From: Anaerolineales bacterium UBA5069
GTDB taxonomy: Bacteria > Chloroflexota > Anaerolineae > Caldilineales > Caldilineaceae
Length of the DNA: 17,128 nucleotides
Assembly: GCA_002415895.1 (NCBI GenBank)
Contig: DIAV01000051.1
Coordinates: 5,461 to 22,588, forward strand
Direction of reading: 5' to 3'
Below are positions 6,759 through 14,924 of this stretch, in pieces (position 1 is the first letter of the stretch; every line of letters starts with the position of its first letter). Both the position numbers and the translations under genes were made by a program. The notes below the pieces were generated by a model. The model saw only the letters and a program-made list of their open reading frames with translations. It was not told where the DNA came from and made no database searches.

Positions 6759-7649
6759 ATGACCGTTACACCTACGACCCCCACCACAGCGCAGACCAAC
6801 CCCAGGGCCACCATCGATCTTGCCATGCCGCGCCAAAGCATGGGCGCTGCACTTAGCGATCTTTGGGCCTATCGCTATGCAATCGTGCAACTCACCATGC
6901 GCGAACTCAAGGCGCGCTACAAGAACACGGCGCTTGGCTTCTTCTGGAGTCTGCTGAATCCAATCGGCATGATGCTGGTCTTTACGGCGGTCTTCACGGT
7001 CTTTCTGCCCAATAATCAAATTCAGAACTACCCGCTCTTTGTGCTATGCGGCCTGCTGCCGTGGAACTTCCTTTCGGCCGGCGTGATGACAGGGACAAGT
7101 TCAATCACCGCCAACGCCAATCTTGTAACCAAAATCTACTTTCCGCGCGCCGTCATTCCCATTGCCTCGGTGCTGGCCAACCTTGTCAACTTCCTGCTCT
7201 CGCTGATTGTTCTCTTTGTCTTTCTACTGCTCTTTCGCACGCACATCAGCGCGTGGATTCTGCTCCTGCCCGTGGTTGTGCTACTGCAAACGGCCTTCAT
7301 TCTGGGGCTGGCGCTCATCCTCAGCACACTCAACGTCTTTTACCGCGACACCATGATGGTCATGGACGTGCTCATGCTAGCGTGGTTTTTCCTCACGCCC
7401 GTTGTCTACGCGCTGGAAATTCTGCCCGACAACTACACGGTGCTGGGCATCACCTTCAACGTGCAGCGCACCATGTACATCGTCAACCCAATGGCATCGC
7501 TCATCGGCACCTACCGCGACCTGCTCTATTGGGGGTATCGCACCGATTTTGATTTCTTCATTCGCACGGCCATTACAGCCTTCGCGATACTGGCGTTCGG
7601 CTTCTGGTTCTTCCTGCGCTACAGCCCGCGTTTTGGGGAAGAGGTCTAG
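6759..7649 (+). CDS. wzm: ABC-2 type polysaccharide exporter, permease subunit (Wzm)
   Basis: A 296-residue inner-membrane protein with a Pro/Thr-rich cytosolic start and six predicted transmembrane helices. The signature is the amphipathic stretch RELKARYKNTALGFFWSLLNP at residues 48-68, immediately before the first helix, diagnostic for Wzm/TagG/KpsM-like ABC-2 permeases (PF01061). Later features fit: FFLTPVVYALEILP near helix 5, then NP-x-ASLIGTYRDLL. With Wzt it would form a homodimeric channel exporting a lipid-linked polysaccharide or teichoic-acid-like polymer across the cytoplasmic membrane. ATG 6759 is chosen because GGAGA lies 8 bases upstream and just after a good promoter. The stop codon is directly followed by the GTG start of the ATPase gene, giving tight coupling. 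Length is slightly above the usual 260-270 because of the N-terminal tail. Confidence 0.92.
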   Translation: MTVTPTTPTTAQTNPRATIDLAMPRQSMGAALSDLWAYRYAIVQLTMRELKARYKNTALGFFWSLLNPIGMMLVFTAVFTVFLPNNQIQNYPLFVLCGLLPWNFLSAGVMTGTSSITANANLVTKIYFPRAVIPIASVLANLVNFLLSLIVLFVFLLLFRTHISAWILLLPVVVLLQTAFILGLALILSTLNVFYRDTMMVMDVLMLAWFFLTPVVYALEILPDNYTVLGITFNVQRTMYIVNPMASLIGTYRDLLYWGYRTDFDFFIRTAITAFAILAFGFWFFLRYSPRFGEEV

Positions 7650-9026
7650 GTGAACAGCGCCCTGGAAGCCCCCACGCGTGCCGAGCAGATCACGCGCGGC
7701 CCCGCGATCCACTTTGAGGGCGTCTCCAAGCGCTTTCAGTTGGACAGGCAGAGCGAGCGTTCGCTGCTGGAGTTGGGCGCGCGCCTGGTGGGGCGGCGCG
7801 CCCCGCGCGAATACTTCTGGCCGCTGCGCGACGTAAGCTTTTCCATCCCGCGCGGCGCCACCGTAGGGCTCATTGGTGAAAACGGCGCGGGCAAAAGCAC
7901 GCTGCTCAAGCTTGTCACACGCATCTTGCAGCCCACAGGTGGGACAATTCAGATCAACGGGCGCGTTTCGGCGTTGCTGGAGCTGGGCGCAGGCTTTCAC
8001 GGTGAACTGACGGGGCGCGACAACATCTACCTGCACTGCGCCCTGCTGGGGCTGCGCCCTGAAGAAATTACACCCATTGTGGAGCCCATCGTGCGCTTTG
8101 CCGATCTGGGCGCGTTTATTGACACGCCCGTCAAGCACTATTCGTCGGGCATGTACGCGCGCCTGGGCTTTGCCATCGCCATTCATGTACGCCCCGAAAT
8201 CCTGCTGGTGGATGAAGTGCTGGCCGTCGGCGACGAAGCGTTCCAACGCCGCTGCCTCGACACCATCGAACAGATGCGTGCACGCGGCATCACAATCATG
8301 CTCGTCTCGCACAGTCTGAGCCATGTGCTCACCTTGTGCGACCAATGCATCTGGCTTGAGGATGGCAACGTGCGCGCCTTCGGCGCGTCGGCGGATGTAG
8401 TGCGCGCCTACCTTGCCGCTGTGGACGAAGATACAGCGCAGCGGCTGATCAGCGAAAACGCGCTCCAGGAGTGGATGCAATATGAGCCGGGCGAGGCCCT
8501 GGCGTTGCGGCCGCCCCGTCGTGTGGGCAAGGGGCCGCTGCGCATCAACCGCGTTGAGATGCGCAGCGCCGACGGCGCCGCCACATGGTCCTTTCCGCCC
8601 CTTGCGCCGGTGACCATCCGCATTGAGTATACGGCCGCGCAGGCTGTTGCCGAGCCCGTCTTTAGTGTGCTCATTCACAAGCAGGATGGCCACTACCTCT
8701 GGGCATCCAATACAATGGACCACCCCGTGCCGCCGATTGACGCCGCCGGTGCGGGCGTGCTGGAGGTGCAGGTCAAGGGCGTTGCGCTGGCTGCCGGGCG
8801 CTATCGCCTCTCTGCCGCCGCCTACCCTGAGCCCGATTCACCCTATTGGGGCTACCCGAGCGACTTTCACGAGCAGCTTTACGAATTCCAGATCACGTCC
8901 GACCGAGAAATACACGGTGATGTTGTAATGCCCAGCCACTGGACACACACGCCGCCCCATGCCGCGCCTCGTGCGCAAGGCGAGCCCCTTGCGCAGGCTG
9001 CACCCATTCCCCACACCGAGCTATGA
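7650..9026 (+). CDS. wzt: Polysaccharide export ATPase with C-terminal glycan-binding-like domain (Wzt)
   Basis: A 458-residue cytosolic ATPase. The nucleotide-binding domain (about 18-250) has Walker A GENGAGKST at 76-84, the signature YSSGM at 164-168, Walker B ILLVDE with D188/E189, and switch histidine H221. The ELGAGFHGELTGRDNIYL segment is typical of TagH/Wzt-type exporters. After a linker, residues about 297-431 form a predicted beta-rich domain with alternating hydrophobic strands, matching the place of the Wzt C-terminal domain (PF14524 type). In E. coli O9a and similar systems that domain binds the modified end of the polymer. Translation starts at GTG 7650, immediately after the wzm stop, with GAGG at 7641-7644 inside wzm. 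The 3' end overlaps the next gene by ATGA. Residues 432-458 are a low-complexity Pro/Ala tail. Confidence 0.92.
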   Translation: MNSALEAPTRAEQITRGPAIHFEGVSKRFQLDRQSERSLLELGARLVGRRAPREYFWPLRDVSFSIPRGATVGLIGENGAGKSTLLKLVTRILQPTGGTIQINGRVSALLELGAGFHGELTGRDNIYLHCALLGLRPEEITPIVEPIVRFADLGAFIDTPVKHYSSGMYARLGFAIAIHVRPEILLVDEVLAVGDEAFQRRCLDTIEQMRARGITIMLVSHSLSHVLTLCDQCIWLEDGNVRAFGASADVVRAYLAAVDEDTAQRLISENALQEWMQYEPGEALALRPPRRVGKGPLRINRVEMRSADGAATWSFPPLAPVTIRIEYTAAQAVAEPVFSVLIHKQDGHYLWASNTMDHPVPPIDAAGAGVLEVQVKGVALAAGRYRLSAAAYPEPDSPYWGYPSDFHEQLYEFQITSDREIHGDVVMPSHWTHTPPHAAPRAQGEPLAQAAPIPHTEL

Positions 9027-10027
9027 GCACGCAACCGCCCGCCCCGCAAAATGCAGAGCAGCAGGTGCACGCGCCTGGCAACACTGACGACGCCTTGGAG
9101 AACCGCTACTACGCCTATTTGCGCGCCCAGGGTTACAGCAGCAGTGACGCCCTCCTCGACGTGCTGCGTGTCTATCTGCCCTACTTTGAGGGGCTGCAGA
9201 CCGTAGCCGATTTGGGCTGCGGCCATGGTGAATTCATGGCCCAGTTACAGGCCGCAGGCCACACTGTGCGCGGCGTGGATGTGGACCCCGGCATGGTTGA
9301 AGCCTGCCACAGCCAGGGCTTTGATGTGACACTGGGCGACGCCGCAGCGTGGTTGCGCACGCAGCCCGGCCAATTCGACGCCGTCTTTTCCTCCAACGTG
9401 ATCGAGCATCTGCCCGCCCCAATCGTGCGCGATTGGGTTTCCGCCGCACACACGGCCCTGCGCCCCGGCGGCATGTTGCTGCTGGCCACGCCCAACCCCG
9501 CCTCGGCCATTGTGCAGTTCCACGAGTTCTGGCGCGACGCAACCCACGTGCGCCTGTACAGTGCGCAGCTCGTCGAGTTCCTGCTTGTGGATGCAGGCTT
9601 TACCTCGGTGCAAAGCCTGGAAAACAACGCGGCGCGCTGGGATGGCATCGACGCCATGTTGGGCGATGTGGAAGCGCCGCTGCCCGAAGTGGCTGTGCCC
9701 CGCGCCGTGGGTGCAGTGCCGCCGCTGCCCGCGCCCCCCACCACAGGGAGCTTGCGCGCACAGTGGGCCTACAAACTCTCGCATTGGGTCTACCGCAAAT
9801 TCAGCGAACCCTATGTGCAGCCGCTGCGCGCGGACATGGCGCACCTGCACGCCGTTGTCGACGAACAAGCCCAGGCGCTGGCCGACGCGCGGGTGCGCGA
9901 GGCGCAACTTGTGACGCGCCTGCGCGCCCTGGCCGGCGCAGATCGCTTTCTCTACCCCCCGCGCGAGATTGCTATCTTTGGCTACAAGCCGGTTACGCCC
10001 GAAAACGCCGGTCCAACCGCGCCCTAA
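9023..10027 (+). CDS. SAM-dependent methyltransferase with C-terminal helical tail
   Basis: A 334-residue protein starting at an ATGA overlap with the wzt stop, so probably translated with it. Residues about 45-190 are a class I methyltransferase: motif I VADLGCGHG at 61-69, acidic strand GVDVDP, and motif IV FSSNVIEHLP with I127-L130. The latter is typical of Methyltransf_11/23 enzymes including UbiG-like O-methyltransferases. After a Pro/Ala linker (about 220-245), residues about 270-306 form a charged alanine/leucine helix with heptad-like spacing, possibly a coiled coil. A short tail with YPPREIAIFGYKP follows. Co-location with a Wzt that carries a C-terminal domain suggests methylation of the exported glycan, perhaps at its end as WbdD does; unlike WbdD there is no visible kinase domain. 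The acceptor is not proven. Confidence 0.82.
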   Translation: MSTQPPAPQNAEQQVHAPGNTDDALENRYYAYLRAQGYSSSDALLDVLRVYLPYFEGLQTVADLGCGHGEFMAQLQAAGHTVRGVDVDPGMVEACHSQGFDVTLGDAAAWLRTQPGQFDAVFSSNVIEHLPAPIVRDWVSAAHTALRPGGMLLLATPNPASAIVQFHEFWRDATHVRLYSAQLVEFLLVDAGFTSVQSLENNAARWDGIDAMLGDVEAPLPEVAVPRAVGAVPPLPAPPTTGSLRAQWAYKLSHWVYRKFSEPYVQPLRADMAHLHAVVDEQAQALADARVREAQLVTRLRALAGADRFLYPPREIAIFGYKPVTPENAGPTAP

Positions 10028-10036
10028 CAGCGCCTC

Positions 10037-10051
10037 GCAACACGCTGTTGC
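10037..10051 (+). repeat. Small inverted repeat in the gap before the second GT4 gene
   Basis: GCAACA-cgc-TGTTGC can form a 6-bp stem with a 3-base loop. It lies 9 bases after the methyltransferase stop and 20 bases before the GGAGAA ribosome site of the next gene. No T-tract follows. It is probably a minor mRNA hairpin. Confidence 0.3.
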
Positions 10052-10081
10052 ATTGACGCCCCAACGCTCTGGAGAATCCCT

Positions 10082-11320
10082 GTGCAGGTTGCCTTTGTCA
10101 CACCCTTTTTGCCGTGGCCGGCCGACACCGGCGGCAAGCTGCGCTCCTTCTATCTGGCCGCCGGACTGGCCGAAAGCGCCACCGTCGATCTCTTCACCTT
10201 CAGCCATTCTGTGGCGCAAACCGCTGCCTCGGACCCCGGCCCGCTGGGCGCGCTCTGCCGCACTGTGGACATCACCACGCTGGCGCTGGAGCCGCGCGCC
10301 ATGCGGCCCATGGCGCAACTAACAAGCGAACTGCCACGTTCCGTGCGCTACTTCCAAACGCCCCAAAGCCTGCACGATGTGCGCCACAAGCTCACGCGAG
10401 GTTACGATCTGGTCGTCTGCGACGAGATCGTCGTCTCCCCCTATATGTGGGACATTGCCGGGCTGGAGCATACACCGCGCCTCATCAACCGGCAGAAGAT
10501 TGATCACCTCCACTACGCCGAAATGGCCGCCAGCCGCGACCTGGGTATGGAAAAGGGGTTGGATTGGCTGGAGGCGCGCCGCCTGCGTCGCTTCGAGGAA
10601 GCCGAAATGCCGCGCTTTCAATCGGTGGTCGTCTGCTCGCAGGAAGACCGACAGAGCGCAGCGCTGCAGGTGGCCGGCAACGGCGCACCGATTGAGGTCA
10701 TCGTCAACGGCGCCGACACCGGTTTCTTCCAGCCCACGCGCACACCAGACCCGCACCCGACCATTCTGCTGCTTGGCACCATGCACTACTACCCCAATAT
10801 TGATGCAGTCATGCACTATGTGCAGACCATGCATGATGCCCTGCGCGCCGCCATCCCCAACCTGCATGTGCTGATTGTGGGCCATCGTCCGCCTGCCGAG
10901 ATTGAAGCGCTGGGCAACCTGCCCGGCATCACCGTGACCGGCAGCGTGCCCGACATTCGCCCCTACATGGCGCGCAGCTGGATTCAGATTGTGCCCCTGC
11001 GCCTGGGTGGCGGAACGCGCCTGAAGATTGTGGAATCCATGGCGGCGGGGCTGCCGGTGCTCTCCACCAGCGTGGGCGCACAGGGGCTGGGCGCAACCGA
11101 TGGCCATGAACTCATGCTGGCCGACGCGCCCGCCGACTTTGTGCGCAAGGCCGTGACGCTGCTCAGCAACGAAGACCTGCGCGCCACCATGGCCGTAACG
11201 GCGCGCCGCTTTGTTGAGGCCAACTACGCCTGGCAAAGCCTGGGCCAGCGCTTTGCCGAATTCTGCCAAACAACAGCCGCGCGCGGCCGCGTGCGCGTGC
11301 CCCAACTCGCCCGCCGCTAA
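10082..11320 (+). CDS. Glycosyltransferase family 4 (GT-B fold), GTG start
   Basis: A 412-residue protein with the two-domain layout of GT4 transferases. The start FVTPFLPWPADTGGKLRSF gives the glycine-rich acceptor loop near residue 16. VVVCSQEDR leads to the domain boundary, then TILLLGTMHYYPNIDAVMHY opens the donor domain. The donor-site motif is LGGGTRLKIVESMAAGLPVL with K315 and E318. The first glutamate of E-x7-E is replaced by glycine (G310), as in a common bacterial GT4 subgroup that includes exopolysaccharide sugar transferases. GTG 10082 is supported by GGAGAA at 10071-10076, spaced 5 bases; no ATG lies nearby in frame. It should add a sugar to the glycan in the cytosol. The stop is followed within 5 bases by a long inverted repeat. 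Donor sugar unknown. Confidence 0.85.
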   Translation: MQVAFVTPFLPWPADTGGKLRSFYLAAGLAESATVDLFTFSHSVAQTAASDPGPLGALCRTVDITTLALEPRAMRPMAQLTSELPRSVRYFQTPQSLHDVRHKLTRGYDLVVCDEIVVSPYMWDIAGLEHTPRLINRQKIDHLHYAEMAASRDLGMEKGLDWLEARRLRRFEEAEMPRFQSVVVCSQEDRQSAALQVAGNGAPIEVIVNGADTGFFQPTRTPDPHPTILLLGTMHYYPNIDAVMHYVQTMHDALRAAIPNLHVLIVGHRPPAEIEALGNLPGITVTGSVPDIRPYMARSWIQIVPLRLGGGTRLKIVESMAAGLPVLSTSVGAQGLGATDGHELMLADAPADFVRKAVTLLSNEDLRATMAVTARRFVEANYAWQSLGQRFAEFCQTTAARGRVRVPQLARR

Positions 11321-11324
11321 TGCA

Positions 11325-11445
11325 AACACAACAATTTGACGCAAAGGCGCAAAGGCGCAAAGGAACGCAAAGAAAAGTAATTCTTGCTGTTGCTTTTCTT
11401 TGCGTTCCTTTGCGCCTCCGCGCCTTTGCGTCATGGTGTTGTTTT
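11325..11445. repeat. Long inverted repeat built from CGCAAAGG units, filling the intergenic gap
   Basis: The core arms at 11338-11377 and 11393-11432 are complementary at 38 of 40 positions around a 15-base loop. Weaker pairing extends outward to 11325 and 11445 (9 of 13 more positions). The left arm holds three tandem copies of the 8-base unit CGCAAAGG, then AACGCAAAG; the right arm is its mirror. It begins 4 bases after the upstream stop and ends before the GAGGG ribosome site (11449-11453) of the next gene. A related string recurs at 16451-16485, so this is a dispersed repeat family, not a one-off terminator. It may act as a bidirectional terminator or processing site, or be a small non-autonomous mobile repeat. 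No transposase or clear target duplication is seen. Confidence 0.85.
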
Positions 11446-11462
11446 CCTGAGGGCCGGCGCTA

Positions 11463-12773
11463 ATGGCTGAGACTGCGCCCCTGACGATTGCACTCATCAA
11501 CAACCTCTACCCGCCCTACATTGTAGGCGGCAACGAGATTCTGGCGCGCGATGTGGTGGAGGGGCTGCGCGCACGCGGCCACACCGTCCACGTGCTCACC
11601 GGGCTTGGGCGCGATCTGCCGAACGATGGCTACACGCACCAGGTGCTTGACATCAACCTCGACCGCAAAGCTGATTACTTTTTGGGTGGTCTTCCCCTCA
11701 CTGCCGCACGCGTCTGGCGCTGGCATCTGCTCAACACCACCACGCGCCGCAATGTGGAAGCGAAGCTCATGCAGCTTGCGCCCAATTTGATTATTGCGTG
11801 GAACCTCTACATGACGTCGGCCGCGCCGCTGCTGGCTGCACACCACTTTGGCGGCGCACCCCTCATTGCTCATCCTGCCGACAAATGGCTGCTCTACAGC
11901 CTCAACGATATTGGCGCGCTGGTCCCTGCCACCACCTGGCTGCAAAAGCGCTTTGTAGGCGCGCTGCGCACCCTTGTGCAGCCCACGCTGCGCCGCATGG
12001 CCCGCCCCGATTACCTCCTCACCGTCTCCGAGTTCATCCGCACGCTGCACACTGAGGCGGGCTATGCACCGGCGCAAAGCCTTGCCACCTACCTGGGCAT
12101 ACACGGCGAGCGCTTTGCCGCCACGCCCCACCCCTTTCCCCAGGATCGACCCTGGCGGCTGCTCTTTGCGGGGCAATTGTGGGAGGGCAAAGGCCCCCAG
12201 GTGGCAGTGGAGGCCGTGGCGCTGCTGCGCGCCCGCACCGACATCCCCACCGTGGAGCTTGACATTTACGGCGGCGGCGCCACCGGCTTTGTCGAGCACC
12301 TGCGCGCGTTGATTGCTGAACGCGGCTTGAACGACTGCGCGCGCGTCCACGGCTTCGCTCCCCAACCCGAACTGGCAGCCGCCTTTGCCGGCCACGACCT
12401 CTATCTCTTCTGCTCCACGTGGGACGAACCATTCTCGGGCGGGCTGCTTGAGGCCATGGGCAGCGGACTGCCCACCATTGCCACCACTGCGGGCGGCACC
12501 CCCGAGGGCGTGCGCCATGAGGAGAACGGGCTGCTCGTACCCCCGGGTGACGCCCAGGCGCTGGCCGATGCCATTGTGCGCCTCATACATGACCCTGTTC
12601 TGTATGCAAAAATCGGCGCACATGCCGCCGCCGAAGTCGCCGCGCGCTGGTCCTTTACGGCCTACCTGGACCGGCTGGAGCGCGCGTACTGCGCCATTGT
12701 GGCCGGCCACCAACCCGGCGCGCCCGTAGACATTGCCGCCCTCGCCCACAACCCCGCTGCGAGCACCCCATGA
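11463..12773 (+). CDS. Glycosyltransferase family 4 (GT-B fold), classic E-x7-E
   Basis: A 436-residue transferase. It opens with LTIALINNLYPPYIVGGNE, whose GGNE loop near residues 22-25 is typical of GT4 acceptor domains. The donor domain starts at RLLFAGQLWEGKGPQVAVEA, followed by LDIYGGG and VHGFAPQPELAAAFAGHDLYLF. The donor-binding motif is intact: E322 and E330 with seven residues between, in DEPFSGGLLEAMGSGLP. A GGTPEG loop and NGLLVPPGD follow, as in the best-defined GT4 enzymes. It is expected to transfer a nucleotide-activated sugar to the lipid-linked glycan in the cytosol. ATG 11463 has GAGGG at 11449-11453, 9 bases upstream, directly after the long inverted repeat. It overlaps the next gene by ATGA. 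The last 25 residues are a disordered Ala/Pro tail. Confidence 0.9.
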   Translation: MAETAPLTIALINNLYPPYIVGGNEILARDVVEGLRARGHTVHVLTGLGRDLPNDGYTHQVLDINLDRKADYFLGGLPLTAARVWRWHLLNTTTRRNVEAKLMQLAPNLIIAWNLYMTSAAPLLAAHHFGGAPLIAHPADKWLLYSLNDIGALVPATTWLQKRFVGALRTLVQPTLRRMARPDYLLTVSEFIRTLHTEAGYAPAQSLATYLGIHGERFAATPHPFPQDRPWRLLFAGQLWEGKGPQVAVEAVALLRARTDIPTVELDIYGGGATGFVEHLRALIAERGLNDCARVHGFAPQPELAAAFAGHDLYLFCSTWDEPFSGGLLEAMGSGLPTIATTAGGTPEGVRHEENGLLVPPGDAQALADAIVRLIHDPVLYAKIGAHAAAEVAARWSFTAYLDRLERAYCAIVAGHQPGAPVDIAALAHNPAASTP

Positions 12774-14779
12774 ACGGTGCACTTGCCCGCGCCCGCCGCG
12801 AGCCGGGTGCGATGGCGCTGGCGGCGCTGGCGGCGACGGCATGGCTGCTCATTGCACTCGCGCGCACTGGTCAATTTGGGTGGTGGCCACTGGTACTGCC
12901 TATGCTGGCGCTGGCCGTGGCCGCCGGCGCAGTCGCCTGGCTGCGCAGCACGCGCTTTGACAAAGCCGCCACGGCAGCGCTCTTCTTGCTTGCGGCACTC
13001 CTCTACCTCCCCCCTGCGCAGACGCTTGCGCTCACAGGGGACAGCGCCATCTATGCCGGTGACGGCGCGTTGATTGCGCGCACGGGCGCCATGGTGAGCG
13101 TCTTCGATCCCCTCGTTCCCCTCTCACCCCGCGCGCGCGACCTCTTCTATGTCTCCAGCGATGAGCAGTTTGACGGCAGCATTGTCGCCACGGCGTACGA
13201 TGGCCTCGTCTATGGCGGCTTTTATGTGGCCGACGATGGCGGCGCGCAGGGTGCGCCGCCCCTCTTGCGCACGGCGCGCATGCCCCAGGTGGAAAGCTGG
13301 CTGGCGCTGCTCTATGCCACAGGCTGGATGCAAGCGCCCTTCTTTCTGAGCCCGCTCTTCGCAGCGCTGGCGCTGTGCCTGCTCTACAGTGTCGCGCGCC
13401 GCCTGCACGGACAGTGGGTGGCGCTCTGGGTGGCGACGCTCGTCGCCATCAGCTACCCGCAGATCTACCTGGCGCGCGCGCCACTGGCCGAAATTGTGGG
13501 GCAATTCTGGACACTGGCCGCGCTGCTGCTGGCGCTGCGCTGGCTCACAAGCGCGCGCCCCTGGCAACTGGCCGCAGCCCTGCTGCTGTGGACAACGGCG
13601 TGGTCGGCGCGCATTGATTCCATTCTGCTGATTGGCCCCACGGCGCTGCTGCTCATGTGGGCGGGCGCGCGGCGCGATGGCCGCAGCCTGCGCGGCGCGC
13701 TCATGAGCGCGCCCTTTGTGCTTGCGCTGGGCATCCTGGGCAGCAACCCCGTCTATGTGGGCGCAACGGCTGAGCTGGCAGTCAAGTTCATTGTCAATCT
13801 GGGGCCGGTTGCGCTGACCGCGGCTGTTGCACTGCCGCTGCTTGTGGGCGCGGCGTGGCTGTGGGGGCCGGCATTGCTTGCGCGCGTTTGGCCGCGCCTG
13901 CGCGTGCCTGCAAGCCTGCTCACCTTCGCCGCGGCTGCCTTCGTGGTGCTCTGGTCCACACTTCCCGGCCCGTGGCGCGACCCGTCGCTCACGCGCCATT
14001 TCCAGGAGATTCCCTGGTTCTCCAGTACCTATGTCACCCCGCTGCTCTATTGGCTGGCGCTCGCCGGCATGGCCCTGCTCCTGTGGCGCGGTTTCGACGC
14101 ACAGCAGGGCTTTCTGCTCTTCACAACGCTGGGGCTGGGCGCGGCCTACTTCTACACCTACAGCTCTGCACCTGTCTATCCCATTTCTCTGCGGCGGCTG
14201 ATTGGCGAGGTCATCCCTCTCATGGCGCTCATGGCGGGCTTCGCCATCAGCGGGCTGGCGCACCTGCCTGCGCACGCGCAGGTGCGGCGCGCGTTGCAAG
14301 GCGCGCTCGCCGCCGCTGCGCTGGTGTGGATGGGGATCACTGCCGCGCCCCTGATCACCCAGCACGAGGCGCGCGACGAACTGCGCGATGTGGCCGCGCT
14401 CCACGCACAGTTGCCGCCCAATGGCGTCTTCCTCTTTGAGCCGCAGGATAGCGACTCGTGGATCGGCTGGCTGGCCTCGCCCCTTTTTGCACTCTACGGC
14501 GACTGGGCGCTGCTGCTGGAAAGCGACACGCCCGACGGCGCTGCGCTCGCGCTTGCCATGCAGGAATTCGCGCAGGCCGGGCGCGACGTTTATATTGTCT
14601 CGCAAAGTGACCTCGCGCCCACCCCCCTCACGCCCCCCGGCTTTAGCGCCACGCAGGTGCTTGCCACCACGTGGAGTTCGGCTCTGATCGGCCAGGCGCG
14701 CCCACCCGCCGATCCCCTCTTCTGGGAGTTCACGCTGCCCCTCTACGTCTACCGTATGGAACCTGCGCGCGGCCAATGA
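12770..14779 (+). CDS. Large membrane glycosyltransferase, GT-C type (PMT/GT39-like)
   Basis: A 669-residue integral membrane protein with about 10-12 predicted helices across residues 14-530, then a soluble C-terminal part (about 535-669). The first extracytoplasmic loop after two or three helices contains LTGDSAIYAGDGALIARTG with D91, the position where GT-C enzymes keep a catalytic acidic residue. This fits the protein-mannosyl/ArnT-type superfamily, which uses polyprenyl-phosphate sugars as donors outside the membrane. LARAPLAEIVGQFW and WSARIDSILL also fit this class. It starts at an ATGA overlap with the GT4 stop. Probable role is adding a sugar to a glycan, lipid or exported protein at the outer face. 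The superfamily call is fairly safe; the exact family and acceptor are not. Long reverse-strand open frames over this gene are compositional shadows. Confidence 0.75.
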   Translation: MNGALARARREPGAMALAALAATAWLLIALARTGQFGWWPLVLPMLALAVAAGAVAWLRSTRFDKAATAALFLLAALLYLPPAQTLALTGDSAIYAGDGALIARTGAMVSVFDPLVPLSPRARDLFYVSSDEQFDGSIVATAYDGLVYGGFYVADDGGAQGAPPLLRTARMPQVESWLALLYATGWMQAPFFLSPLFAALALCLLYSVARRLHGQWVALWVATLVAISYPQIYLARAPLAEIVGQFWTLAALLLALRWLTSARPWQLAAALLLWTTAWSARIDSILLIGPTALLLMWAGARRDGRSLRGALMSAPFVLALGILGSNPVYVGATAELAVKFIVNLGPVALTAAVALPLLVGAAWLWGPALLARVWPRLRVPASLLTFAAAAFVVLWSTLPGPWRDPSLTRHFQEIPWFSSTYVTPLLYWLALAGMALLLWRGFDAQQGFLLFTTLGLGAAYFYTYSSAPVYPISLRRLIGEVIPLMALMAGFAISGLAHLPAHAQVRRALQGALAAAALVWMGITAAPLITQHEARDELRDVAALHAQLPPNGVFLFEPQDSDSWIGWLASPLFALYGDWALLLESDTPDGAALALAMQEFAQAGRDVYIVSQSDLAPTPLTPPGFSATQVLATTWSSALIGQARPPADPLFWEFTLPLYVYRMEPARGQ

Positions 14780-14924
14780 GTGGGCAAGCTGAACAAATAG
14801 CGTCCAGCAAACGTCTCCAGTATCACCCATACTGCGCGTGTGGCAAGCCCTTTGTGGCGCAGCCGCGTGTGAACCGTACGGCCGCAGCCGTTTTGGCGCG
14901 GTTTCTTTTCTGGAGGATTCCGTT

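Noticed and set aside
7377..8723. 448-codon open frame on the minus strand
   Set aside because: It covers the unmistakable wzm and wzt genes and shows no domain of its own.
11338..11432. CRISPR array suggested by repeated CGCAAAGG units
   Set aside because: The units are 8 bases long, in direct tandem and then mirrored, with no spacers and no cas genes.
14780..14924. Promoter or small RNA before the secreted-protein gene
   Set aside because: No pair of promoter hexamers with suitable spacing and no strong hairpin was found in this gap.
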